64,000 bases of DNA from Chitinophagaceae bacterium (GTDB lineage Bacteria; Bacteroidota; Bacteroidia; Chitinophagales; Chitinophagaceae). The notes beneath the pieces are model-generated. The model was not told the origin of the DNA, did no database searches, and worked only from the letters and a program-made list of their open reading frames with translations. The position numbers and the translations under genes are program-made. The stretch is from the NCBI GenBank assembly GCA_016787085.1, contig JAEUVJ010000036.1:51345-115344 (forward strand), written 5' to 3'. Shown here piece by piece: positions 42,752-49,849 of this stretch. Position 1 is the first letter of the stretch. Each line of letters begins with the position of its first letter.

Positions 42752-43771
42752 TCAGTTAAAACAATTATTGAAAACATTCTCCTTTACCTGTTTCAGAAAA
42801 TTACGCAGATCAGGGTAAATAAAGGAGTTATTAATATTCCGTCTGCTTATTTTTCGCCTGATGTAATCAGCCAGGTCCTTGCGAATATTATAACAGAAAA
42901 AAGGTGATAGGCTCAGGCTACCCATTTTTAACCGTTTGGTTGTAGATTGCGGCGAATTAAAAATATCTTCCAGTGGTTTAACAGGATTGGGGTTAAAAAT
43001 AAACAGCCCCTCCTGTGGTATGATATTCTGATTATAATATGTGGTAAGCGGGCGATTTTTTTGAAGCGATTCCTGTGCAGGAATATTTGAATGAATCGTT
43101 GAATGCGGCTGCTCATTACGCTCAAAGTCTGACAGGTAACACACAAAATTAAATCCAGATGAGTCGAATTTTCCATCATGGAATTTATCAAGGCTGGGAA
43201 AATCCGGACTGGAATACTTAAATATATTTCTGAGATTCGCATTTTCCTGCTTATTGATCATATAAATACTAAAATAACCATCAATACCTTCGGACGCTGA
43301 CATGACATTTACATTCTCGGTAGCGAAGTACAGGGCTACATCAAGATTGTATGTCCAATCCATGAGCGGTGTCGGAGAACCATAATGTTGCAGAATGCTC
43401 AGGATTGGGAAGTCAGCCTCATGGTCATAGCTAATCTGGTAGTACGCCAGTACATTTTTAAACAAGGGCTTTGTTTTGGCCTCCTCTACCAGGCTTTTGA
43501 TGAATTGCAAATAAGTAAAATCATACCGCCACCCTTCCATGTTATTGGGAATCCATTCCCTTTGTGCGGAATTAAACAACTTATGTTTAGCTTCCGCCAT
43601 GCCCCTGAAAAAATAGTCATACCGGTTAGATTCATAAATATCCGGCTCTACGAAATTGTTGTACCATTTATTAAAAGAGGGTATGTCAGATATCTTATTA
43701 TCCGGAAAGTCATCGTCGGGTTCAAACAGAATATTTTTTGATTTAAAGTCAGGATAAAAGTCTAATGGCAT
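42752..43771 (-). CDS. FRG-domain protein C
   Basis: The 339-aa protein is a divergent FRG member. It has YFFRGMAEAKHKLFNSAQREW near the first quarter, ILQHYGSPTPLMDWTYNLDVALYFAT in the middle, and a downstream block TYYNQNIIPQEGLFIFNPNPVKPLED like protein B's second conserved block. The Arg of TRL(L/I)DW is Pro here (TPLMDW). The ATG at 43771 is preferred; an in-frame GTG at 43816 would add 15 hydrophobic residues. It lies 77 bp upstream of FRG protein B. Confidence 0.78.
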   Translation of the reverse strand: MPLDFYPDFKSKNILFEPDDDFPDNKISDIPSFNKWYNNFVEPDIYESNRYDYFFRGMAEAKHKLFNSAQREWIPNNMEGWRYDFTYLQFIKSLVEEAKTKPLFKNVLAYYQISYDHEADFPILSILQHYGSPTPLMDWTYNLDVALYFATENVNVMSASEGIDGYFSIYMINKQENANLRNIFKYSSPDFPSLDKFHDGKFDSSGFNFVCYLSDFERNEQPHSTIHSNIPAQESLQKNRPLTTYYNQNIIPQEGLFIFNPNPVKPLEDIFNSPQSTTKRLKMGSLSLSPFFCYNIRKDLADYIRRKISRRNINNSFIYPDLRNFLKQVKENVFNNCFN

Positions 43772-43830
43772 AAGAATATATTTGGTGATGGCAAATCCCA
43801 AGAGTATATCAAACACCCCTACCTACTCCT

Positions 43831-44442
43831 TTACTGTATCAGCTTCGCTATCGCATCTATCGGCAATGACTCCGCTACTTTCATGATATCGCTTTCGGTA
43901 CATTTCTGCATGGTTAGTGTCAGCAAAGCGCTGTTATAAGGTAATTGCAGTGTATAGTCGTACTGATCCCCTTCGGCGCTTTGTCTTTCCAGTTTCGCTT
44001 TATATCCCTGCACCTTCACGGTCTTATTATTCTCATCCCGCACGATGCCGCCCATCATCGGCATGTTCATGATCGCATTCAGGGAGGCGATCAATGGCGA
44101 ATTACTGATGATCTCAATTTTTACCTTTTCGCTTTTACCATAACTGCGGTGCACCGTTGCGCCGGCAAACCCTGTATTGGAACTAACCCTGTCTTCCCTG
44201 GTATTCACGGCAGCCGTATCTATTTTTGGGGGCAGCAGTTTCAGTATTTCACGGCCGATGATCATATCCAGCTCAGACAAGGCCTGCTGCAGGGCGAAAT
44301 GTGTTTCTTCCAGTTTCCCGGCCGCATAAGAGGTTTTGGCCGTCGCCACTTCTTTTGTAAAATCCTGCGACTGGGTATTATTCTGCGCCTGTGCTTGCAC
44401 GATAAGGAAACAGGCTGAAGTATATATCACTAATTTTTTCAT
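43831..44442 (-). CDS. Exported protein of unknown function, paralog of the next gene
   Basis: The 203-aa protein has a signal peptide (ending QAQAQ). A helical segment SYAAGKLEETHFALQQALSELDMIIGREILKLLPP is clearly related to a segment of the 261-aa neighbour (AGNYSDARYSIQQALMGVEIQLGREILKSLPP). The rest is beta-rich and ends with SLPIDAIAKLIQ. The pair probably arose by tandem duplication (21 bp apart). No function is known. Confidence 0.7.
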   Translation of the reverse strand: MKKLVIYTSACFLIVQAQAQNNTQSQDFTKEVATAKTSYAAGKLEETHFALQQALSELDMIIGREILKLLPPKIDTAAVNTREDRVSSNTGFAGATVHRSYGKSEKVKIEIISNSPLIASLNAIMNMPMMGGIVRDENNKTVKVQGYKAKLERQSAEGDQYDYTLQLPYNSALLTLTMQKCTESDIMKVAESLPIDAIAKLIQ

Positions 44443-44463
44443 GATTCCGTTTTTAAAAGGTGA

Positions 44464-45249
44464 TTATTTTTCTCCCATCATTTTTTTGATGCCGTCAATA
44501 TCGAACGATGAAGCGGTATTGATCACTTCGTTCTCATCGGCAAAGTTGATGCACTCCCACACGATCACAGAGGTCTGCCCCATCGGCATGATGAGCGTAT
44601 AGCCTTTGCTGTCGTCATATTGAATGATAGCCTTATTGCTTTTTACCCTCACCTGCTTGGATTTCTGATTTTCGTTATCGGCCTGCTGTACATACATATT
44701 ACTGAAGTAGGCGCTGGCAAAAGCAGAATAAACAGAATTGTTGCCGATAGTGATGGTTAGTTGTTTATCCTTCTGATCGGTATATACCCTTTGTATCGTC
44801 ATATTGTTCCAGCCCCACTGGGTGCTCATCACTTTATCCTGCAGCGTGTCTTTGGGCAGTTTGGCTGCCTCCGGGGGAAGGGATTTTAATATTTCTCTTC
44901 CAAGCTGTATCTCCACTCCCATCAATGCCTGCTGGATAGAATAGCGGGCATCGCTGTAATTACCGGCTTTGTGCGCCGTTTCAGCATCGGTGATCTGCTG
45001 ATTTACATCGGGAGGCGCTGTGTTCTTTAATCCGCCGCCCCCTTTATTGGTAGGTTTACCGCCTGTATTGGTTTGTTCCTGTTCATTACCCGATGAAGTG
45101 GAAGGGTTATCCTCTTTTTTTTCGTCTGTTTTGTTCAAAACCTTCTTCTCCACTTTGTCCTTTAATTTTTTCAGCAACTGCGCCCGGGTTTCTGTTGCCA
45201 CACAGACAGACAAAGCCAGCAGCGTAATGCAAATGGCGATCTTTTTCAT
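44464..45249 (-). CDS. Exported protein of unknown function, paralog of the previous gene
   Basis: The 261-aa protein has a signal peptide, then a Lys/Glu-rich and Gly/Asn-rich low-complexity part (about 25-75) not found in its paralog. The shared helical motif (GREILKSLPP) and a beta-rich domain ending SFDIDGIKKMMGEK follow. It is the first gene of the minus-strand pair. No family name is recognised. Confidence 0.7.
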   Translation of the reverse strand: MKKIAICITLLALSVCVATETRAQLLKKLKDKVEKKVLNKTDEKKEDNPSTSSGNEQEQTNTGGKPTNKGGGGLKNTAPPDVNQQITDAETAHKAGNYSDARYSIQQALMGVEIQLGREILKSLPPEAAKLPKDTLQDKVMSTQWGWNNMTIQRVYTDQKDKQLTITIGNNSVYSAFASAYFSNMYVQQADNENQKSKQVRVKSNKAIIQYDDSKGYTLIMPMGQTSVIVWECINFADENEVINTASSFDIDGIKKMMGEK

Positions 45250-45447
45250 ATAAAGCTATTTACTGTTTAAGAAAATGTCAGGGAGTTTATCAGGGATAGA
45301 GGAAACGATCAGCCAACTAAAGGTAAACACTTTGTACGTGCTGCCAATTGATTTTTTTCACATACATAGCCGGCTAAATACCAGGCGGTCAAAGTTTGGA
45401 CGTCTTTCACATTTCATTCCCTGCAAATTCAGTTACTTCGCAGCGCC

Positions 45448-46545
45448 ATGCGCAAAATAGACTGGTACATACTGAAAAAACTCCTGGTCACTTTTTTCTT
45501 TTGCATGATCCTGTTCACCGTCATCGCAGTGGCAGTTGACAGCAGTGAAAAGACAGATGATTTTGTGAGCACCGGGCTGGGCACCTGGGATATCATCCGG
45601 AAATATTATTTCGGTTTTGTACCCTTTATCTGGGGTTTGCTGTTCCCGTTGTTTGTCTTTATCGCAGTGATATTTTTTACGAGCCGCATGGCTGCCCGCT
45701 CTGAGATCATTGCCATCCTGGCGAGCGGCACCAGCTACAACCGTATATTGCGCCCTTATCTTATCGGCGGTATATTTCTGGCTTTCCTGTTATGGATAGG
45801 TAATACCTACCTGATACCCAGGGCCAACCTGATCAAAGACAATTTTCGGACTGACTATCTTGACAAAAATGACCCGATGAAGAACCAGCGGTACGGACGT
45901 TGTTTTAACTGCTTTTACCTGCGCATTGATACCAATACCTATATCGGTCTGAAGACATGGGATTCGGCCAGCAAATCCGCTAATACTTTTTTCTTAGAAC
46001 GTATAAAGAATGACCAGGTAGTTTACAATGTAAGGGCCAACTCCATAAAATGGGATACAGCTGTAAAGAAATGGAAGCTCTACAATGCTACCATCCGTAC
46101 CGTGGACAGCATGGGGGAAACCGTGCGGTATTACGCTGATACCATATTTAACATGAGCCTGAAACCGGAAGAACTGCGCAAAGATGAATACCTGAAAGAT
46201 AAACTGACTACCCCGGAACTGGCTGCGTTCATAAAAAGAGAAGAAGCAAGAGGCACCGAAGGGCTCAGCGCTATGAAAGTGGAGAAGCACAGGCGAACAG
46301 CTACGCCTGCTACTGTTTTGCTGCTTACCATTATCGGCGTAGTGATCGCCAGCCGGAAAACAAGGGGTGGAAGCGGCATGCACCTGGCGCTGGGTATCAT
46401 CATCGCCGCTCTATTTATCATTGCCGACAGGTTTTCCACTGTATTTGCCACAAAAAGTAATTTCCCCCCCGTACTGGCCGCGTGGCTGCCCAATATTGTT
46501 TTCTCCGTGGTCGCCTACTGGATGTACCGGCGAACGCCGAAATGA
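45448..46545 (+). CDS. LptF/LptG-family permease
   Basis: The 365-aa permease has six membrane helices: three near the N-terminus (about 15-35, 50-80, 95-120), a large beta-jellyroll-like periplasmic segment (about 125-270), and three near the C-terminus. It belongs to the YjgP/YjgQ family that moves lipopolysaccharide from the inner membrane with LptB. The N-terminal IDWYILKKLLVTFFF and the MAARSEIIAILASGTSYNRILRPYLI coupling stretch are typical. Whether it is LptF or LptG cannot be decided. Confidence 0.88.
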   Translation: MRKIDWYILKKLLVTFFFCMILFTVIAVAVDSSEKTDDFVSTGLGTWDIIRKYYFGFVPFIWGLLFPLFVFIAVIFFTSRMAARSEIIAILASGTSYNRILRPYLIGGIFLAFLLWIGNTYLIPRANLIKDNFRTDYLDKNDPMKNQRYGRCFNCFYLRIDTNTYIGLKTWDSASKSANTFFLERIKNDQVVYNVRANSIKWDTAVKKWKLYNATIRTVDSMGETVRYYADTIFNMSLKPEELRKDEYLKDKLTTPELAAFIKREEARGTEGLSAMKVEKHRRTATPATVLLLTIIGVVIASRKTRGGSGMHLALGIIIAALFIIADRFSTVFATKSNFPPVLAAWLPNIVFSVVAYWMYRRTPK

Positions 46546-46589
46546 TGTTTTTTCTTTCGCAATCGTTCCCGGTTAATGTGGCTGTTTTT

Positions 46590-46621
46590 TTTGTTCTGCC
46601 AGCGGTCATTAACTACCTTTA
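46590..46621 (+). promoter_or_regulatory. Candidate gltA promoter
   Basis: TTTG (46590-46593), 20 bases, then TACCTTTA (46614-46621), one base off TAnnTTTG. The ATG is 38 bases downstream. Confidence 0.55.
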
Positions 46622-46659
46622 GCCCTCTTATATTTCAATGTTTCTATAAACGAGGCTTC

Positions 46660-47985
46660 ATGGGTATAATCAAAGACAAATTCAAGATCAAGGCGGATAC
46701 GGTCACAGCAGAGATCAAAGAATTATTGAAAGAACACGGCAACAAAGTAATTGGCCAGGTGCAATTGACACAGGTGTACCAGGGTATGCGGGGAATGACC
46801 GGCCTGGTTACTGAAACATCACTGTTAGATGCACAGGAAGGAATCCGTTTTCGCGGGTTTTCCATACCCGAACTGCAGGTCAAATTGCCCAAAGCCCCCA
46901 AAGGTGATGAGCCGTTGCCGGAAGGATTGTTTTACCTGATGCTGACAGGCGACCTGCCAACAGAAGAAGATGTGGCCCATGTAACAGATATTTTGCAGCG
47001 CCGCAGCCATGTGCCCAACCACGTCTTTGCCACCATTGATGCTTTGCCGCTGAATACACACCCGATGACCATGTTTGTAGTGGGCGTGATGGCACTGCAG
47101 ACAGAAAGTTATTTTGCCAAAGCTTATGCAGAAGGCATCAATAAAAAAGATTACTGGGAACCGGTCTTTGATGATGCCATTTTGCTGATAGCACGACTGC
47201 CCCGTATCGCCGCATACATCTATCGCAGGAAATACAAGAACAACGAACATATCAACCCCAATGGTTTGCTGGACTGGGCGGGCAATTTTGCCCACATGCT
47301 CGGCTATGATAACCACAGCTTCCGTGAGCTGATGCGTTTGTATATGACGATCCACGCCGATCATGAAGGCGGTAACGTATCCGCACATACCACGCATCTT
47401 GTCGGTTCGGCACTAAGTGATCCCTATTTAAGTTATGCAGCAGGTATGAACGGTCTCGCTGGTCCTTTACATGGCCTCGCCAACCAGGAAGTGATCAAAT
47501 GGATATTTGAGATGCAGGAAAAGCTGGGAACAGACTCTCCGACAAAAGAACAGATAGAACAATATGTAAAGGACACTCTAGCGGCAGGTAAAGTAGTACC
47601 CGGTTATGGGCATGCGGTATTGCGTAAGACCGACCCTCGTTTTACCGCCCAGATGGAGTTCGGCAAAAAACATTTGCCGGATGATAAACTGGTCAATACG
47701 GTCTGGAGGGTATATGAAACAGTGCCGCCGATACTTCAATCGATGGGGAAAATAAAGAACCCCTGGCCAAATGTGGATGCCCATAGTGGTGCATTATTGG
47801 TACACTACGGTTTGGTAGAATATGAATTTTATACAGTTTTGTTTGCCGTCAGCCGTTCTCTCGGAGTTATGGCCAGCCTGATCTGGGACAGGGCACTTGG
47901 GCTGCCGATCGAGCGACCAAAATCCATTACTACAGAGTTGGTGAAAAAATGGCTGAAAGGGGAGGATGAAATCTGGGGAGAATAA
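46660..47985 (+). CDS. gltA: Citrate synthase, eukaryote-like type I
   Basis: The 441-aa enzyme condenses acetyl-CoA and oxaloacetate. The catalytic residues sit in GPLHGLANQEV (His), GYGHAVLRKTDPRF (His) and NVDAHSGALLVHYG (Asp). The pattern HADHEGGNVSAHTTHLVGSALSDPYLSYAAGMNGLAGPLHG is that of mitochondrial-type citrate synthases, as is known for Bacteroidota, and unlike the NADH-regulated Gram-negative type. The ATG at 46660 gives the family N-terminus. A strong terminator follows. Confidence 0.94.
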   Translation: MGIIKDKFKIKADTVTAEIKELLKEHGNKVIGQVQLTQVYQGMRGMTGLVTETSLLDAQEGIRFRGFSIPELQVKLPKAPKGDEPLPEGLFYLMLTGDLPTEEDVAHVTDILQRRSHVPNHVFATIDALPLNTHPMTMFVVGVMALQTESYFAKAYAEGINKKDYWEPVFDDAILLIARLPRIAAYIYRRKYKNNEHINPNGLLDWAGNFAHMLGYDNHSFRELMRLYMTIHADHEGGNVSAHTTHLVGSALSDPYLSYAAGMNGLAGPLHGLANQEVIKWIFEMQEKLGTDSPTKEQIEQYVKDTLAAGKVVPGYGHAVLRKTDPRFTAQMEFGKKHLPDDKLVNTVWRVYETVPPILQSMGKIKNPWPNVDAHSGALLVHYGLVEYEFYTVLFAVSRSLGVMASLIWDRALGLPIERPKSITTELVKKWLKGEDEIWGE

Positions 47986-48002
47986 ACCCAATAAAGAATA
48001 TG

Positions 48003-48032
48003 AAAAAAGCCTTGCGAAAGTGAGGCTTTTTT
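48003..48032 (+). terminator. Intrinsic terminator of gltA
   Basis: AAAAAAGCCT (48003-48012), a 10-base loop, then AGGCTTTTTT (48023-48032). It ends 3 bp before the tRNA promoter. Confidence 0.85.
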
Positions 48033-48034
48033 GT

Positions 48035-48066
48035 TTTGGCAAAAGAACAGGATGACAATATATTTG
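48035..48066 (+). promoter_or_regulatory. Promoter of tRNA-Ala
   Basis: TTTG (48035-48038), 20 bases, then TATATTTG (48059-48066), an exact TAnnTTTG. Transcription would begin a few bases before the tRNA 5' end at 48078. Confidence 0.75.
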
Positions 48067-48077
48067 CAGCCCGAAAC

Positions 48078-48151
48078 GGGGGTTTAGCTCAGCTGGCTAG
48101 AGCGTTTGCATGGCATGCAAAAGGTCACCGGTTCGACTCCGGTAACCTCCA
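48078..48151 (+). tRNA. tRNA-Ala (anticodon GGC)
   Basis: The 74-nt cloverleaf is complete. Acceptor GGGGGTT pairs with AACCTCC (48144-48150, one G-U), the D arm is GCTC/GAGC, the anticodon stem is TTTGC/GCAAA with loop ATGGCAT and anticodon GGC at 48112-48114. The T arm is ACCGG-TTCGACT-CCGGT and the discriminator is A48151. No CCA is encoded. Its 3' half is repeated exactly at 48465-48499. Confidence 0.95.
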
Positions 48152-48153
48152 CT
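48119..48153 (+). repeat. Direct repeat, left copy (tRNA 3' end)
   Basis: Thirty-five bases, from the end of the anticodon stem to two bases past the discriminator (AAAAGGTCACC ... CCTCCACT). They are identical to 48465-48499. The sequence differs on both sides of the two copies (C/A before, A/G after). Confidence 0.9.
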
Positions 48154-48154
48154 A

Positions 48155-48179
48155 AGCCCGGTTGATTCCGGGCTTTTTT
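48155..48179 (+). terminator. Intrinsic terminator after tRNA-Ala
   Basis: AGCCCGG (48155-48161), loop TTGATT, CCGGGCT (48168-48174), then T to 48179. The T-run touches the ATG of the nuclease gene at 48180, so the nuclease would be expressed only by read-through. Confidence 0.85.
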
Positions 48180-48434
48180 ATGCCTTTATTTTTTGTCTAT
48201 ATCATCTATAGTCAGAAGCTTGATAAGTATTACATAGGCTATACTTCAGATCTGCAGAAACGGCTTTCCGAACATAACAGTGGGTTTTCTTCATTTACAG
48301 CCAGTGCTGATGACTGGACATTGAAATACTCAGAATCATATCCTGATCGTGAATCAGCCATGAAAAGAGAAAAAGAGATCAAGAGTAAAAAAAGCAGGAA
48401 ATATATTGAGTGGTTGATAAATTCAGTTGGCTAA
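48180..48434 (+). CDS. GIY-YIG nuclease family protein, 84 aa
   Basis: The protein is a stand-alone GIY-YIG domain: VYIIYSQKLDKYYIGYT (the motif variant YII/YIG), the Arg of DLQKRLSEHN, the Glu in KYSESYPDRESAMKREKEIK (a candidate metal ligand) and the C-terminal KSRKYIEWLINSVG. The stand-alone family is common in Bacteroidota, with unknown role; relatives are UvrC- and homing-type nucleases. The ATG at 48180 was chosen over an upstream in-frame start inside the terminator. Its last codons (TCA-GTT-GGC-TAA) coincide with a tRNA D-arm-like sequence. Confidence 0.82.
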   Translation: MPLFFVYIIYSQKLDKYYIGYTSDLQKRLSEHNSGFSSFTASADDWTLKYSESYPDRESAMKREKEIKSKKSRKYIEWLINSVG

Positions 48435-48497
48435 GTCGTTTACTTGTCCCGATAGCCATCGGGAAAAAGGTCACCGGTTCGACTCCGGTAACCTCCA
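48423..48497 (+). pseudogene. Degraded tRNA-Ala copy
   Basis: The 21 bases at 48423-48443 match the D-arm region of the intact tRNA (48089-48109) at 16 positions (TCAGTTGGCTA versus TCAGCTGGCTA). The anticodon arm is replaced by a TCCCGAT/ATCGGGA hairpin (48447-48464). The T arm and 3' acceptor strand are intact. The 5' acceptor strand is missing, replaced by nuclease coding sequence, so no functional tRNA can form. Confidence 0.6.
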
Positions 48498-48499
48498 CT
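48465..48499 (+). repeat. Direct repeat, right copy (tRNA 3' end)
   Basis: Exact second copy of the 35 bases at 48119-48153. Confidence 0.9.
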
Positions 48500-48505
48500 G
48501 ATAAA

Positions 48506-48531
48506 AAGGTCTTGATGCCAATCAGGACCTT
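48506..48531. terminator. Bidirectional terminator hairpin
   Basis: AAGGTC-T-TGAT, loop GCCA, ATCA-G-GACCTT. On the minus strand it is followed by TTTTTAT and lies 13 bp after the stop of the LolD-like gene, so it is the terminator of that gene; on the plus strand the T-run is weaker (ATTCTTTT). Confidence 0.75.
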
Positions 48532-48543
48532 ATTCTTTTACAA

Positions 48544-49197
48544 TCATTCTACGATCTTCCCATCCTTCATATGGAGTACACGATCGCTGAGACCGGCTAA
48601 CTCTTCATTGTGCGTAACGATCAGGAAGGTTTGACTGAATTTTTGCTTCAGGTCAAAGAACAACTGGTGCAGTTCCTTTGCATTGGCTGAGTCAAGATTA
48701 CCGGTCGGTTCATCCGCAAAAACAATATCTGGAGTATTGATCAGGGCCCGGGCCACCGCTACCCGCTGCTGTTCGCCTCCGCTCATGGCATTGGGCTTAT
48801 TTTCCATCCTATGTCCGATGTTCAATATCTGCAATAGTTCTTTAGCTTTTTCTTCCACCTCCTTCTTTTTCCTGCCCGCCAGCCATCCGGGAATACACAC
48901 ATTCTCCAATGCTGTGAATTCCGGCAGCAGGTGATGAAACTGGAAAACAAAACCGATATGCCGGTTGCGGAATGCAGCCATTTTTTTTGGCGACAGGGAA
49001 TTTATCTCTGTCCCGTTCATGCTCACCGAGCCCATATCCGCCTTGTCCAGCGTACCTAATATATGAAGCAATGTACTTTTCCCGGAACCCGATGGTCCCA
49101 CGATTGATACGACTTCCCCTTTCCCAATCTCCATGTCCACTCCCTTCAGTACTTCTACAGATCCGTACCTTTTATAGATATTTTTCCCTTTCAGCAT
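48544..49197 (-). CDS. LolD-like ABC transporter ATP-binding protein
   Basis: The 217-aa ATPase has Walker [11 protein letters not shown]-loop [18 protein letters not shown], signature [15 protein letters not shown] and Walker [27 protein letters not shown] is typical of LolD, the ATPase of the lipoprotein-release complex LolCDE. No lolC/E gene is adjacent; in Bacteroidota the permease is usually unlinked. The ATG at 49197 gives the normal N-terminus [12 protein letters not shown]; the longer frame from 49221 adds eight unlikely residues. Confidence 0.87.
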   Translation of the reverse strand: MLKGKNIYKRYGSVEVLKGVDMEIGKGEVVSIVGPSGSGKSTLLHILGTLDKADMGSVSMNGTEINSLSPKKMAAFRNRHIGFVFQFHHLLPEFTALENVCIPGWLAGRKKKEVEEKAKELLQILNIGHRMENKPNAMSGGEQQRVAVARALINTPDIVFADEPTGNLDSANAKELHQLFFDLKQKFSQTFLIVTHNEELAGLSDRVLHMKDGKIVE

Positions 49198-49314
49198 GCA
49201 ACAAAATCCGTTTTTAATCAATCAAATATCCGCAAATGAGGCCATAAGCGGAAAATGAATCTTCCCGGCAGGATTTTTTAAGAAATACTTAAAAACAGGT
49301 GTGACAAGTCCGGA

Positions 49315-49345
49315 TTTGGAAAATTCGTTAATACAACTACATTTG
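49315..49345 (+). promoter_or_regulatory. Consensus promoter of the DUF2795 gene
   Basis: TTTG (49315-49318), exactly 19 bases, then TACATTTG (49338-49345). Both boxes are perfect. The leader would be about 60 bases, with a small GGGG/CCCC hairpin (about 49359-49374). Confidence 0.8.
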
Positions 49346-49412
49346 CGAAAAATTTGAGGGGGTGACAGCCCCGGAACCTGATTCCTGAATTTAATAAACC
49401 CCACCGAAAAAT

Positions 49413-49634
49413 ATGTTTTGGACACTGGAATTAGCCTCGTACCTGGAAGACGCTCCGTGGCCCGCTACAAAAGACGAGCTGATAGACTATGCTATCCGCT
49501 CAGGCGCCCCGATTGAGGTTGTAGAGAACCTGCAAGAGCTGGAAGATGAAGGGGATGTATATGAAACTATCGAAGACATCTGGCCCGATTATCCTACACA
49601 GGATGATTTTCTCTTCAACGAAGACGAGTATTAA
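49413..49634 (+). CDS. DUF2795-family acidic protein, 73 aa
   Basis: The small, very acidic protein matches DUF2795: LASYLEDAPWPATKDELIDYAIRSGAPIEVVENLQELEDEGDVYETIEDIWPDYP. The family has a winged-helix-like or helical fold and no established role. The gene has its own consensus promoter and an exceptionally strong terminator, so it is an independent and probably well-expressed unit. Confidence 0.88.
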   Translation: MFWTLELASYLEDAPWPATKDELIDYAIRSGAPIEVVENLQELEDEGDVYETIEDIWPDYPTQDDFLFNEDEY

Positions 49635-49665
49635 CCCCACCTTAAAAGAGGTAAAACAATTACTA

Positions 49666-49707
49666 TAAAATAGCGAAGCCACACGATCGTGTGGCTTCGC
49701 TATTTTA
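49666..49707. terminator. Long perfect palindrome, bidirectional terminator
   Basis: Bases 49666-49707 form a perfect 42-bp palindrome without a spacer (centre CACGA/TCGTG, ends TAAAATAG/CTATTTTA). In RNA, the central bases would open into a small loop over a 17-19-bp stem followed by TTTTA on either strand. It lies 31 bp after the DUF2795 stop. Confidence 0.8.
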
Positions 49708-49849
49708 ACGGCATAAACAGTTATTGATACTATTGCCTTCTTTGCAGTTTATACTCATTAAGGCAGACAGCATTCTGTTCTATAAATTGCCAGCTCAACG
49801 ATATTTTGTCTATAAACGATCATCTTACTCCCCTTTAGGGGCTGGGGTT

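Larger units (their letters stand above)
48119..48499 (+). mobile_element. Candidate GIY-YIG cassette embedded in a tRNA-Ala locus
   Basis: Two exact 35-bp copies of the tRNA 3' end, 346 bp apart, enclose a single GIY-YIG nuclease gene, as expected for an element that integrates into a tRNA gene and restores its 3' end. The right end also holds a D-arm-like sequence and a palindrome. No integrase or other gene fits in the 311-bp interior, so movement would depend on the nuclease or on host recombination. Decay of a tandem tRNA copy is the alternative explanation. Confidence 0.55.

Noticed and set aside
48162..48179. Upstream start for the GIY-YIG gene giving 90 residues
   Set aside because: The extra six codons lie in the tRNA terminator hairpin and give MIPGFF, which does not extend the domain. 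The ATG at 48180 gives the usual N-terminus.
48078..48499. Two functional tRNA-Ala genes in tandem
   Set aside because: The second copy has no 5' acceptor strand, and its anticodon arm is an 18-base palindrome with no regular 7-base loop. Only the 3' half is intact.
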